From positions 1 through 24,086 of the forward strand of contig JBKCXU010000003.1 of the NCBI GenBank assembly GCA_046316025.1: a stretch of 24,086 bases of DNA. Reading direction: 5' to 3'. Shown one piece after another: positions 15,990 to 23,379 of this stretch. A program made the translations under genes and the position numbers. The stretch is from JAJTHJ01 sp046316025 (lineage in GTDB: Bacteria > Pseudomonadota > Gammaproteobacteria > Burkholderiales > Burkholderiaceae_F). The notes below the pieces were generated by a model that worked only from the letters and a program-made list of their open reading frames with translations, was not told the DNA's origin and did not search any database. Every line of letters starts with the position of its first letter. The stretch's first letter is position 1.

Positions 15990-17081
15990 ATGACCGTCTT
16001 CCACGCTGACTCGTTCGCAGACCACGAGCAAGTCGTCTTCATATCCGACGACTTTGTCGGACTGCGGGCCATCATCGCCATCCACAGTACCCGGCTTGGG
16101 CCAGCGCTGGGTGGCTGCCGGATGTACCCATACGCCGATGAAGCCTCGGCCCTGCGCGACGTGCTTCGGCTGTCGCGCGGCATGACCTTCAAGGCCGCAG
16201 CTGCGGGCCTGGACTTGGGCGGCGGCAAGGCGGTGATCCTCGGCGATCCGCGCCAGAGCAAGACGCCCGAGTTGCTGCGGGCCATGGGCGTGGCGGTCGA
16301 CCGGCTCGGGGGCCGCTACATCACTGCCGAGGACATGGGCACCACCGTCGCCGACTTCGCCTGGGTGAGGCAGAACACACGGCATGTGGTTGGCCTGCCG
16401 GAAGCTCTGGGCGGCACTGGCGATCCTTCACCAACGACAGCACGAGGAGTGTATCACGGAATCGTCGCCAGTGTCGAGCACCGGCTGGGGCGCGACCTGA
16501 GCGGCCTGACGGTGGCCGTGCAAGGCTTGGGCAACGTCGGCTGGAACCTTTGCCGACTACTCGCCGGTGCGGGAGCACGCCTTGTGGTCGCCGACGTCAA
16601 CGCGACCCTCGCGCGCAAGGCCTGCGCCGAGTTCGATGCACGGGCGGTGGATCCCGACGCCATCTACGCCGTCCAGTCCGAGGTGTTCGCGCCCTGCGCG
16701 CTGGGGGCCGTCGTCAATGACCGGACCCTGCCTCAGATGAAGTTCCGGGTCATCGCCGGCGGCGCCAACAACCAGCTGGCCCACGACGAGCATGGCCAGC
16801 ACTTGCGCGCCAAGGATATCCTGTACGCGCCGGACTTCGTGATCAACGCAGGGGGTCTGATCCGCGTGGCATCCGAGCATGAGGGCTTCGATCCCGTCAA
16901 GGTAGACTCGCAAGTTGAGGGCATCGGCGCCACCTTGGGTCGGATTTTCGAACTCGCCCGCCGCACCGGCACGCCGACACAGTCCGCAGCCATGCAGCTC
17001 GTGCGGGAGCGGCTGGGCGGCATACCGGGCAGCGCCGGGTCCGGCAACGACAACAGCGCCGCGGTCGCGCTTCTCGCATGA
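15990..17081 (+). CDS. Leu/Phe/Val-type NAD-dependent amino-acid dehydrogenase
   Basis: The protein has 363 residues, the size of leucine dehydrogenase. The N-terminal catalytic domain has GPALGGCRMY (37-46), the substrate-binding lysine K68 in MTFKAA and the catalytic lysine K80 in GLDLGGGKAV, and the conserved AEDMGTT with D115. The NAD domain follows: GLGNVGWN (179-186), with D202 in VVADVN favouring NAD over NADP. The enzyme interconverts a hydrophobic L-amino acid and its 2-oxo acid with release or uptake of ammonia. In this setting it could supply a keto-acid or amino-acid intermediate of the cluster. Its stop overlaps the start of the next gene (ATGA, 17078-17081). The leader of 163 bases before the ATG has no gene. 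Confidence 0.9.
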   Translation: MTVFHADSFADHEQVVFISDDFVGLRAIIAIHSTRLGPALGGCRMYPYADEASALRDVLRLSRGMTFKAAAAGLDLGGGKAVILGDPRQSKTPELLRAMGVAVDRLGGRYITAEDMGTTVADFAWVRQNTRHVVGLPEALGGTGDPSPTTARGVYHGIVASVEHRLGRDLSGLTVAVQGLGNVGWNLCRLLAGAGARLVVADVNATLARKACAEFDARAVDPDAIYAVQSEVFAPCALGAVVNDRTLPQMKFRVIAGGANNQLAHDEHGQHLRAKDILYAPDFVINAGGLIRVASEHEGFDPVKVDSQVEGIGATLGRIFELARRTGTPTQSAAMQLVRERLGGIPGSAGSGNDNSAAVALLA

Positions 17082-18217
17082 CCACGATCGAGATCCTGCG
17101 CACCTTAGTGGCGTTCGACACGACCTCGCATCGCTCTAACCTTGACCTGGTGCACTGGATTGCCGAATATCTCGCGGGGCATGGCGTGGAGGTGCACCTC
17201 GTGCACAGCGACGACGGACGAAAGGCGAACCTGCTGGCGAGCATAGGACCCGACAGGGCAGGTGGCATGGTGCTGTCGGGGCACAGCGACGTTGTGCCGG
17301 TGGACGACCAGAACTGGACGTCAAATCCCTTCACACTGACCGAGCGAGATGGCCGTTTCCACGGCCGTGGCGCGACCGACATGAAAGGCTTCATCGCGGC
17401 CTGCTTGGCGGCCGTGCCGGCGTGGCGGCGGCAGACGCTGCGTCGTCCTATCCACTTGGCCTTCTCCTACGACGAGGAGATCGGCTGCCTCGGCGTTCCT
17501 CAGCTGTTAGCGCGCCTGCAGCAGCAGGTGCCGGAGCCCGCGCTGGCCATCATCGGCGAGCCGACCGAGATGCGGGTCGGCGTCAGGCACCGCGGCTTCT
17601 TCGGGCATCAGGCTCTTTTCACGGGACTGCCCGCGCATTCGAGCCTACCTTCGCTGGGCGCCAGCGCGATCGAGCCCGCGGCCTACTTGGTCACCTGCCT
17701 GGCCGGGCTGCGGCGGCGCCTGTCTGGACATGGCAGCGAAGCCACCCTCAACATCGGCTGCATCGACGGCGGCACCGCGATCAACATCGTGCCGGGTCGC
17801 TGCGAGGTACTGTGGGAGTTCCGTCCGCAGGACGACGCCACCGCCGAACTCGTGCGCAACACGGCGCGCGACGCGCTGACCGACCTCCCCGCTGGCGTCA
17901 GCGTCGAGGCGACGCAGGTCGTCGGCGTGCCGGCTCTGTTGGCACGCGACAACGAAGCAGCGGTCTCAGTGGCACGTGAACTCGGGGCGCTGTGGCCCGA
18001 GGCCGAGCTGCCCTTCGGTACCGAGGCGGGTTTCTTCCAGCAGGCCGGCATCTCGACAGTGGTGTGCGGCCCCGGCTCGATCACCCAAGCCCACCAGCCC
18101 GACGAATGGATTGCCGCCACCCAGTTGCAGGCGGTTGATCGCTTCATGCAATCGGCCGGCGCTTGGGCGCTGACCACTCCCACCGATCATTCCCGCTCAA
18201 CCATCAAGACAGCATGA
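17078..18217 (+). CDS. argE: M20 family metallo-deacylase, acetylornithine deacetylase type
   Basis: The protein has 379 residues. All expected dizinc residues are visible: H69 and D71 in SGHSDVVP, D101 in GRGATDMKG, E133 and E134 in YDEEIGCLG, E161 in GEPTE and H339 in AHQPDEW. PAHSS (186-190) is the dimerisation-domain substrate histidine. It resembles the ArgE branch, which releases acetate from N-acetylornithine, but M20 enzymes also cleave other N-acyl and N-carbamoyl amino acids. Translation is coupled to the dehydrogenase by a 4-base overlap, so the two probably act on the same compound, for example by unmasking an N-acylated amino acid. No arg genes are nearby. A biosynthetic role other than arginine synthesis is likely but unproven. 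Confidence 0.88.
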   Translation: MTTIEILRTLVAFDTTSHRSNLDLVHWIAEYLAGHGVEVHLVHSDDGRKANLLASIGPDRAGGMVLSGHSDVVPVDDQNWTSNPFTLTERDGRFHGRGATDMKGFIAACLAAVPAWRRQTLRRPIHLAFSYDEEIGCLGVPQLLARLQQQVPEPALAIIGEPTEMRVGVRHRGFFGHQALFTGLPAHSSLPSLGASAIEPAAYLVTCLAGLRRRLSGHGSEATLNIGCIDGGTAINIVPGRCEVLWEFRPQDDATAELVRNTARDALTDLPAGVSVEATQVVGVPALLARDNEAAVSVARELGALWPEAELPFGTEAGFFQQAGISTVVCGPGSITQAHQPDEWIAATQLQAVDRFMQSAGAWALTTPTDHSRSTIKTA

Positions 18218-18331
18218 CGCTCGGTGGTCAGAACGATGCCCTTGTCCGTCTGCAAAGACACTTCGGCCGGCTACGCTGATCGGCTGCCGCCGTCGCCAAC
18301 CGCACCGAAAACAAGCGTTGCTGCCTGAAAT

Positions 18332-18490
18332 CGACCGCGCCAGCACGCCTTGCTCCAGTTCAAGGATCGTGATGGCCGACAGGTACAGCGTGCCGATCGG
18401 CTGGCCAGCGGCCCAGGCGCGCACGGCAGGGGAGGGGTTCGCCTTGCCCAGGCGCAGTTCCGAGACGACATTGGTGTCGAGCAGGAACAT
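18332..18490 (-). pseudogene. PIN-domain (VapC-type) toxin, C-terminal part missing
   Basis: From the ATG at 18488-18490 the minus strand reads MFLLDTNVVSELRLGK, then GTLYLSAITILELEQGVLARS, the first 53 residues of a VapC ribonuclease with D5 and E44 as two of the active-site acids. After that the frame becomes unrelated sequence and ends at 18197, overlapping the 3' end of the deacylase gene. The remaining catalytic acids of the C-terminal half are absent, so the toxin is dead. It starts 12 bases after the stop of the antitoxin gene, the usual order for such an operon. Confidence 0.7.
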
Positions 18491-18502
18491 CGCCGCGCCC
18501 GG

Positions 18503-18763
18503 TCAGGCGAGCTCGGCCGGCCGCGACTGGACGTTCATCCGCGGCGGTTCGAACTCGATGCCCTCGCCGCCGGCGATACCGTCCATCACAGCGAGCAGGG
18601 AGGGTTCGCCCTGGCCGGCGATGCGGTAGTAGTCGTCGATCTTGAGCAGCGCGTAGGCCGGCCGGCTCCGGTCGGTGATGAACACCGGCCCGGCGGCCGC
18701 GGCGCGCTTGGCGGCGGCCACGTCGCGCGTGAAGTCGCGGCTGGAGAAGGTTCGCACGGGCAT
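18503..18763 (-). CDS. Phd/YefM-type antitoxin
   Basis: The protein has 86 residues from the ATG at 18761-18763 (MPVRTFSSRDFTRDV). The N-terminal ~50 residues fit the Phd/YefM DNA-binding fold: AAAAGPVFITDRSRPAYALLKIDDY. The C-terminal tail (PSLLAVMDGI and after) would bind and neutralise the PIN toxin. A longer start at 18802 exists but would add residues not typical of the family. As its toxin is truncated, it is an orphan that could still repress its own promoter or counteract related toxins. An inverted repeat 61 bases upstream may be its operator. Confidence 0.8.
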   Translation of the reverse strand: MPVRTFSSRDFTRDVAAAKRAAAAGPVFITDRSRPAYALLKIDDYYRIAGQGEPSLLAVMDGIAGGEGIEFEPPRMNVQSRPAELA

Positions 18764-18823
18764 TGTCGCGCTCCGCAGACTGATGCTTGAATGATACGAC
18801 AAAGCATTTCGGCGTTTCTGTCG

Positions 18824-18847
18824 TGCAGATAATGGTTATTATCTGCA
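18824..18847. promoter_or_regulatory. Inverted repeat, 10-base arms, probable operator
   Basis: TGCAGATAAT (18824-18833) and its exact complement ATTATCTGCA (18838-18847) are separated by four bases. The repeat lies in the divergent region between the antitoxin gene (minus) and the gene at 19013 (plus). It has no T-run, so a protein-binding site is more likely than a terminator. Antitoxins of this kind bind such palindromes. Confidence 0.55.
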
Positions 18848-18900
18848 TGGCGTTTCAGGCGGCAGAACTCGCCGGTTGAAAAAGACGGATGTCGGCATGG

Positions 18901-19005
18901 CAGTCCAAATCGAGAGGCATCAATCACTTGCGGCTTTGTAAAGCGTTTTACATAGACCCTGCGGGCGCGTCGCAGTCCAATTGCAGCACGACCAACCACT
19001 TGCGG
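18901..19005 (+). promoter_or_regulatory. Repeat-rich leader of the gene at 19013
   Basis: Two imperfect 33-base direct repeats (18901-18933 and 18973-19005, 24 of 33 identical) both begin CAGTCCAA and end with CAxxCACTTGCGG-like sequence. Between them lies a perfect inverted repeat, TGTAAA-GCGT-TTTACA (18937-18952). The second direct repeat ends 7 bases before the ATG and overlaps the ribosome binding site GGAG (19004-19007). The spacing suggests a binding array for a regulator. Confidence 0.4.
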
Positions 19006-19012
19006 AGCGAGC

Positions 19013-19525
19013 ATGAAAGACACCGAACTGCGCGCCATCGTGCTGCGGTACTTCTACGACCGGCGCCAAAAGGGGCGCCGCTATCCAACCGAAGGCGACT
19101 TCGACCCGCCGCTACCGCTCGTCGATATCGATCGCATCGCCGACCAACTTCACCAGCACGGGCTGATCGAGCTTGAAACCACGAGAAACCACACGGGCAG
19201 CGGGCGTCTTTTTGGCGCCGCGATGGGCAGCATCAGCGCCGCCGGTATCGACGTGGTGGAGAAGATCGCGGCACCGCCGCTGCCGATGGAATGGCCCCGG
19301 TCGCAGCACGTGACTATCGTCGACTCCAACGGTGTGGTCGTCGGCAACAACAACCTGCTGGTCAGCATCGGCCAGGCGCTGGTGAATCTTCACCAAGCGA
19401 TCGACGCGGCGGACGCGAGCGCAGCGGATAATGCGGAGGCCAAGAACCGGCTGCGCCAACTCCTTGAGCATCCTCTCGTAGCTGCCATCGCCGGTGCGGC
19501 CGCGACCGCCATCCTCGGCGGTTAA
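19013..19525 (+). CDS. Small winged-helix-like protein with hydrophobic C-terminus, function unknown
   Basis: The protein has 170 residues and a good ribosome binding site. Residues 1-90 look like a small winged helix: LRAIVLRYFYDRRQ, then VDIDRIADQLHQHGLIELE and a closing strand/helix ISAAGIDVVEKIA. The centre holds HVTIVDSNGVVVGNNNLLV (99-117), a short beta segment with the G(D/N)NN pattern seen in several uncharacterised proteins. An Asp/Ala-rich helix follows, and the end, HPLVAAIAGAAATAILGG, could be a membrane anchor. I cannot name a family. Its setting beside a toxin-antitoxin remnant and a recombinase, and its wHTH-plus-membrane-tail layout, would be compatible with a defence or stress-sensor role, which is speculation. 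Confidence 0.65.
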   Translation: MKDTELRAIVLRYFYDRRQKGRRYPTEGDFDPPLPLVDIDRIADQLHQHGLIELETTRNHTGSGRLFGAAMGSISAAGIDVVEKIAAPPLPMEWPRSQHVTIVDSNGVVVGNNNLLVSIGQALVNLHQAIDAADASAADNAEAKNRLRQLLEHPLVAAIAGAAATAILGG

Positions 19526-19555
19526 ACATCGATGCGCAGGGCAGCCGCTCAACAT

Positions 19556-19909
19556 TCAACGCCCGCGGCGCTTGGCTGGCCGGTGGGCAGGGTCGAGCGG
19601 ATACAGGGCGTCGCTGCGCGTGGCGAGCATCCAGGTTTGGAGGTAGTCGCGATCATCTATGGTCTCGCTGCCGTTGACGATCAGGATGTCGCCCGCCGCG
19701 TACAAAAGCTGCGCGTCGGCGAGCGGCGGCGCCAGATCCTCCAGCGGGTAATCGAGAGAGGTAAAGCGCGCGAGCCGGGTACTGCGCCGCAGCCGGTCGT
19801 CGCGCGCGTCGCAGAGGGCGAACTCGCCCTCCAGCGGGCGCGCGAGGTTCTGCCGCACGCGCGGAAGGATGCGGCCGAGCTCGCGTTGCGCAAGAAGAAA
19901 GAAGCGCAT
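19556..19909 (-). CDS. Hypothetical protein, 117 residues
   Basis: From the ATG at 19907-19909 the frame reads MRFFLLAQRELGRILPRVRQ and continues through LEGEFALCDARDDRLRRSTR, LDYPLEDLAPPLADAQLLYA and IVNGSETIDDRDYLQTWMLA. The composition is that of a soluble protein and more plausible than the overlapping plus-strand frame. I do not recognise the family. It is convergent with the gene at 19013 and divergent from the recombinase genes. No good Shine-Dalgarno is seen. Confidence 0.5.
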   Translation of the reverse strand: MRFFLLAQRELGRILPRVRQNLARPLEGEFALCDARDDRLRRSTRLARFTSLDYPLEDLAPPLADAQLLYAAGDILIVNGSETIDDRDYLQTWMLATRSDALYPLDPAHRPAKRRGR

Positions 19910-19931
19910 AACTGCATAAATTACCAGTATC

Positions 19932-20054
19932 GTGCCAAGGCGGATTTTTCCGGCCGACTTCCTTGGCGAGGACGGCGGTCGGTACCGACTCAGTGCCGAA
20001 ACGGCCGCGCTGACGCCCGAACAAACGCGTCGGGCGCAACTGCTCGCAGACTGA
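19932..20054 (+). CDS. Possible 40-residue protein upstream of the recombinase
   Basis: A GTG at 19932 opens a 41-codon frame (stop at 20052-20054) reading RRIFPADFLGEDGGRYRLSA and ETAALTPEQTRRAQLLAD. The mix of acidic, basic and hydrophobic residues is gene-like, and it ends 7 bases before the recombinase ATG, as in an operon. There is no recognisable ribosome binding site. It could be a small accessory protein, a translational leader, or chance. Confidence 0.3.
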   Translation: MPRRIFPADFLGEDGGRYRLSAETAALTPEQTRRAQLLAD

Positions 20055-20061
20055 CGCGGCA

Positions 20062-21825
20062 ATGAGCGAGGACGCCGCCATCACCCGCACCGATTGCATG
20101 GCGCTGCGGGCCTGGTATCAGGGCCTGGCGCTCGACGCGATTGCCGAGCGGTACTACAGGCATGCCGCGATAGACGACTCGCCGCCCGATGCGCGGCTGA
20201 TCTGGCGCCGCATCGCGTCGGCCCGCACGCAGCTGATGCAGCGGGCCTTGCAGCACGGACAACCCGATTGGGTAAGTCACCTGCTGATGCCGCCGGCGAC
20301 GTCGGACGTCGGCGTCGAGCGCGCGGTACGTGCCGTGACCGCACTGGAGCGGCTGGGCAATGCCGAGCCGCGTGTGGAGCACGACGTGCAGCTGTGGTTC
20401 TCGCGCGTGCTGGCCACGCGCTTGCAGCGCGCCGGTCTGCGCACACTGGGTGAACTGCTCGACCACAGTAACCGGCGCGGCCGCGGGTGGTGGCGCACCG
20501 TGCCGCGCGTGGGCGCGCGAGCCGCCGCTACCGTGACCTCCTGGCTGCGCGCACACGAGAAAGAACTCGGCCGCAAGCTCGGCGAGCACGTTTTTGCGAC
20601 GGGGGCGATCCCGGCGCTGGTGGAGCAATCGCTGGTGGCCGGCGGCGCGCCGGCGCCGCTCGAAGTCATGCGCGTCGATCCGGCGCTGGACGGTCGCGTC
20701 GGCGCCAATCGCGCGCCGGCGGACGCCTGCATGCTCACTGCCGCCAACGACTACGAGGCGATTCTCACCTGGCTGTCGCGCTGGGCCGACTCGCCGAACA
20801 CGCACCGCGCGTATCGCAAGGAGGCTGAGCGGCTGCTGGCCTGGGCCATCGTCGAGCGGGGCAAGGCGTTGTCGTCGCTGATGGTCGAGGACTGCATCGC
20901 CTACCGCGACTTCCTGCTGGACCCGCAGCCGCGCGAGCGGTGGTGCGGGCCGATGGTGGCGAGGTTCTCCCCGGCGTGGAGACCCTTGACCGGCCCGCTG
21001 TCGCCGCGCAGTGCTGCGCATGCGGTCGTGATCGTGCGGTCGCTTTTTGAGTTCCTGGCGCGCCAAGGTTGGCTTCGGCGTAACCCTTGGGATGGCGTGC
21101 CGCCGCCGAAGGGATCAGCGCCACGCATTCAGGTCGAGCGTGCGCTGAGCGCCGAGACCTGGTCGGCACTCAATGCGTGGCTGCGCGAGCGTGCGGCACC
21201 GGCGGAGGCCTGGCGCTGGCGCGTCGCGCGCGCCGCGGTCGTGCTGATGCGCGACACGGGACTGCGGATCGCGGAGGCGGCGGCCGCCACCGGCTCCGGA
21301 CTCGCGCCGCTTGCGGCGGGCGAGTCCGAACCTGGACTGTGGGGCGAACTGACGATCATCGGCAAAGGACGAAAAGAGCGCGCCGCGCCCGTCAGCGAGG
21401 CGGCCCTGGACGCGCTGCGAGCCCACTGGCGAGACCGTGGCGTGCCCGACGACACGCGGCCGGACGGGGCGCTGCTAGCGCCCCCAACGGCCGCGCGACT
21501 GCCGTCGCGCGCAGTGCAAAAGCGCGCGCAGGGAGGCGGGGAGGGGTATAGCCGCAGCGGGCTGCATGCCCTGCTGGTGGCGGTGGACCGGGAGTTCGCA
21601 CGCGCCACTGGCGCGGAGGGCGACGGGCCGCCGGCGATCAAGGTGCGAGCGCACGCGCTGCGGCACACCTGGGGCGTTCATGCGACCGAGCACGGCGTGG
21701 CGGAGGATGTGGTGCGCGACGTACTCGGGCATGCGTCGAGCGCGACCACCGCGATTTACAACCGGGCGCCGCGGAAACGTAGGCTGACTGAGAGCGGGAA
21801 ACTGTTTCGCCCGGCGACGATCTGA
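20062..21825 (+). CDS. Large tyrosine recombinase (phage integrase family)
   Basis: The protein has 587 residues, longer than ordinary integrases because of an extra ~225-residue N-terminal region that resembles the DUF3701-type phage-integrase N-terminus (YQGLALDAIAERYY, and a helix-hairpin-helix-like segment near 120-160). A core-binding SAM-like domain follows (about 228-345: SPNTHRAYRKEAERLLAWA) and then the catalytic domain. All catalytic residues are visible: R402 in DTGLRIAEA, K435 in GKGRKER, H531 and R534 in HALRHTWG, H557 in LGHASS and the nucleophile Y566 in TAIYNR. The enzyme should be active. Five bases after its stop begins a 27-base repeat that recurs beyond the next gene, possibly its recombination site. 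Confidence 0.9.
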   Translation: MSEDAAITRTDCMALRAWYQGLALDAIAERYYRHAAIDDSPPDARLIWRRIASARTQLMQRALQHGQPDWVSHLLMPPATSDVGVERAVRAVTALERLGNAEPRVEHDVQLWFSRVLATRLQRAGLRTLGELLDHSNRRGRGWWRTVPRVGARAAATVTSWLRAHEKELGRKLGEHVFATGAIPALVEQSLVAGGAPAPLEVMRVDPALDGRVGANRAPADACMLTAANDYEAILTWLSRWADSPNTHRAYRKEAERLLAWAIVERGKALSSLMVEDCIAYRDFLLDPQPRERWCGPMVARFSPAWRPLTGPLSPRSAAHAVVIVRSLFEFLARQGWLRRNPWDGVPPPKGSAPRIQVERALSAETWSALNAWLRERAAPAEAWRWRVARAAVVLMRDTGLRIAEAAAATGSGLAPLAAGESEPGLWGELTIIGKGRKERAAPVSEAALDALRAHWRDRGVPDDTRPDGALLAPPTAARLPSRAVQKRAQGGGEGYSRSGLHALLVAVDREFARATGAEGDGPPAIKVRAHALRHTWGVHATEHGVAEDVVRDVLGHASSATTAIYNRAPRKRRLTESGKLFRPATI

Positions 21826-21830
21826 AGTCA

Positions 21831-21857
21831 ACTTTCGCGCGCGAAAGTAGGGCAGGG
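21831..21857. repeat. 27-base repeat, copy 1, containing an 18-base palindrome
   Basis: The copy starts with the perfect palindrome ACTTTCGCGCGCGAAAGT (21831-21848) and continues AGGGCAGGG. It is identical over all 27 bases to 23380-23406. It lies immediately after the recombinase gene. Read as ACTTTC-GCGCGC-GAAAGT it has the layout of a tyrosine-recombinase core site, with inverted arms and a 6-base spacer. Confidence 0.7.
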
Positions 21858-22075
21858 TGCCCGCTTACGCGAGCGTGCATCACTCTGCGACACGCTTCGC
21901 GGCGTGCACGGGACAGTTGTCGGCATGGGCGCCGATCTGATCCGCGAGGATGTAGTAAATGCCTCACTGGTGACGGCTTCGATCGACAACCGTGCGCAGC
22001 GCCGCCGACCGCTTGCCGAGGCGGCAAGGCTTCCCTGCAAACGCAGGTATGCGCCGTGGCTCGACCCACAGGCAT

Positions 22076-23098
22076 TCACTTTGCCCATGAGCCTGCTTCG
22101 TCGAGATCGAGAGAGAGGGATTCGTTGTAGCGCGTCGCTATTCGGTTCAGCTTCTGCATGAAGTCATCCCAACCGCCGGAGATTTTCATAAGGCCGACCA
22201 CCATACCAAGGTGCTTCAGTAGTTCTTGGCGGCCATATCCCGCCGTCAAGTGTTGATGCAGCTTGGTTCCCTTTCTCTCGTCTTTCCTTGCCTCATCCTT
22301 CAAGGCGTGCAAAACGCCCGGCGCGAGCCTGCGGTACACGATGTCGTTGGTCAGATGACCAAAGTAACTCGGCCGATAGTTCGCCTGCTCGGGGGGGTAA
22401 GGCAGCCCTCGAAGTCGAAACATCTGCTCGTAGTAATCGGAGTCGAATGTCTTGATCCAAGGCTGAAGTTCCTTGGCGACGTAGGCCTCCAGAATCTTTG
22501 CTAGAGCGTCCCTTGCCCGATCTCTTTGGTATCCGGTCGCCTCGTCGATCAGCGCAATGATTCCCACCCTTGCAAAACCCCGCATCAGAATTTCGCATTG
22601 CTTCGCGATCGTGCGCTGGCGCGGGGTATCGAGCATGCCGGCGTCGCGAGCCTCAAGCATCGCCTCACAGATGTCCGGTAGTACTTCGGCCCGATAACCG
22701 TTGATTACGTGCCCCTCGTAACGCATCCTGACTGGAGCAAAGTGATCCGGGCTGTGAGTCTTGTAAATCAGCGGGCGGAGGGACTTTGTTCCGAGGAAAC
22801 GATCCATGCGCGATCCGGGCTTTTGGCCACTCGCCGGCGCTTCTTCGTCTACGAGTCGTAGCGCCTCCTGCATTCCTCTCCCCGACAGCACCCGCTGCCC
22901 GGTGCTGGTCACGTAGCAGGCGATCTCAAGCTCACCGATCTTCAACTTGCCAGGGTGTGTAACCGTTGGAAGGGTCGCCCGCTCCCGTTTCGCGGCCACC
23001 ATCTTCTGCGCGAGGGCCCTTCGCTCCTCGGGCGTGCGCTTCGCGTTAGCGGCTCTTCCTCCGGCGGCCCTACGGGGAACAACAAGGTCTTTCGACAT
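22076..23098 (-). CDS. P63C domain protein
   Basis: The protein has 340 residues from the ATG at 23096-23098. The N-terminus is basic (KDLVVPRRAAGGRAANAKR). The C-terminal ~100 residues carry the P63C pattern: GLPYPPEQANYRPSYFGHL, TNDIVYRRLAPGVLHALKDE, and LHQHLTAGYGRQELLKHLG. P63C occurs in phage and mobile-element proteins and has no established function; the mid-region (AVLPDICEAMLEARDAGML-like) resembles phage-borne regulatory proteins. An upstream in-frame ATG at 23143 lies outside the predicted promoter's transcript, which supports the shorter start. The base composition is visibly less GC-rich than the neighbouring DNA. The gene is enclosed by the two 27-base repeats and runs opposite to the recombinase. 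Confidence 0.8.
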   Translation of the reverse strand: MSKDLVVPRRAAGGRAANAKRTPEERRALAQKMVAAKRERATLPTVTHPGKLKIGELEIACYVTSTGQRVLSGRGMQEALRLVDEEAPASGQKPGSRMDRFLGTKSLRPLIYKTHSPDHFAPVRMRYEGHVINGYRAEVLPDICEAMLEARDAGMLDTPRQRTIAKQCEILMRGFARVGIIALIDEATGYQRDRARDALAKILEAYVAKELQPWIKTFDSDYYEQMFRLRGLPYPPEQANYRPSYFGHLTNDIVYRRLAPGVLHALKDEARKDERKGTKLHQHLTAGYGRQELLKHLGMVVGLMKISGGWDDFMQKLNRIATRYNESLSLDLDEAGSWAK

Positions 23099-23124
23099 CG
23101 ATAAATCCGTGCTTTGTGATTTGA

Positions 23125-23159
23125 TGCACGATCTTACGTGCATATGGCACGATTTGCAA
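23125..23159 (-). promoter_or_regulatory. Promoter of the P63C gene with overlapping palindromes
   Basis: On the minus strand TTGCAA (23159-23154) and TAAGAT (23136-23131) are spaced by 17 bases, close to a sigma-70 promoter, with the start expected near 23124. Two inverted repeats share a half-site here: TGCACG (23125-23130) with CGTGCA (23137-23142), and CGTGC (23137-23141) with GCACG (23147-23151). They cover the -10 box and the spacer, as repressor operators do. Confidence 0.6.
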
Positions 23160-23215
23160 GTTTTGTCGAGCCATCGTGGCGCTTCCGCACACCAACGGTC
23201 GTATCGTCAACCGTC

Positions 23216-23236
23216 GCCCGGCGCTCCGCGCCGGGC
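23216..23236. repeat. Strong GC stem-loop (9-base stem, 3-base loop)
   Basis: GCCCGGCGC (23216-23224) pairs with GCGCCGGGC (23228-23236) around TCC. It lies about 57 bases upstream of the P63C promoter's -35 box. There is no T-run on either side, so a simple intrinsic terminator is unlikely. Confidence 0.6.
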
Positions 23237-23379
23237 CGCGCTGTCGTGCTGCGCACCTAGCCGCGCAACAGGCAAGGGCGCGTCTCGGCCCTGACGGGCT
23301 TCCATCGCTGACGGCTACGCGCCCTGCGGGCACTGCGCGCTCACGCTTGCGGCGCGGCCTGACGTCCGCGCGAGCTTGG

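Noticed and set aside
19532..20065. 177-codon plus-strand frame upstream of the recombinase
   Set aside because: It overlaps two more protein-like frames (minus 19556-19909 and plus 19932-20054) and has a repetitive Arg/Ala/Val composition.
21904..22161. 85-codon plus-strand frame after the first 27-base repeat
   Set aside because: It runs into the 3' end of the P63C gene on the other strand, lacks a ribosome binding site, and resembles no protein.
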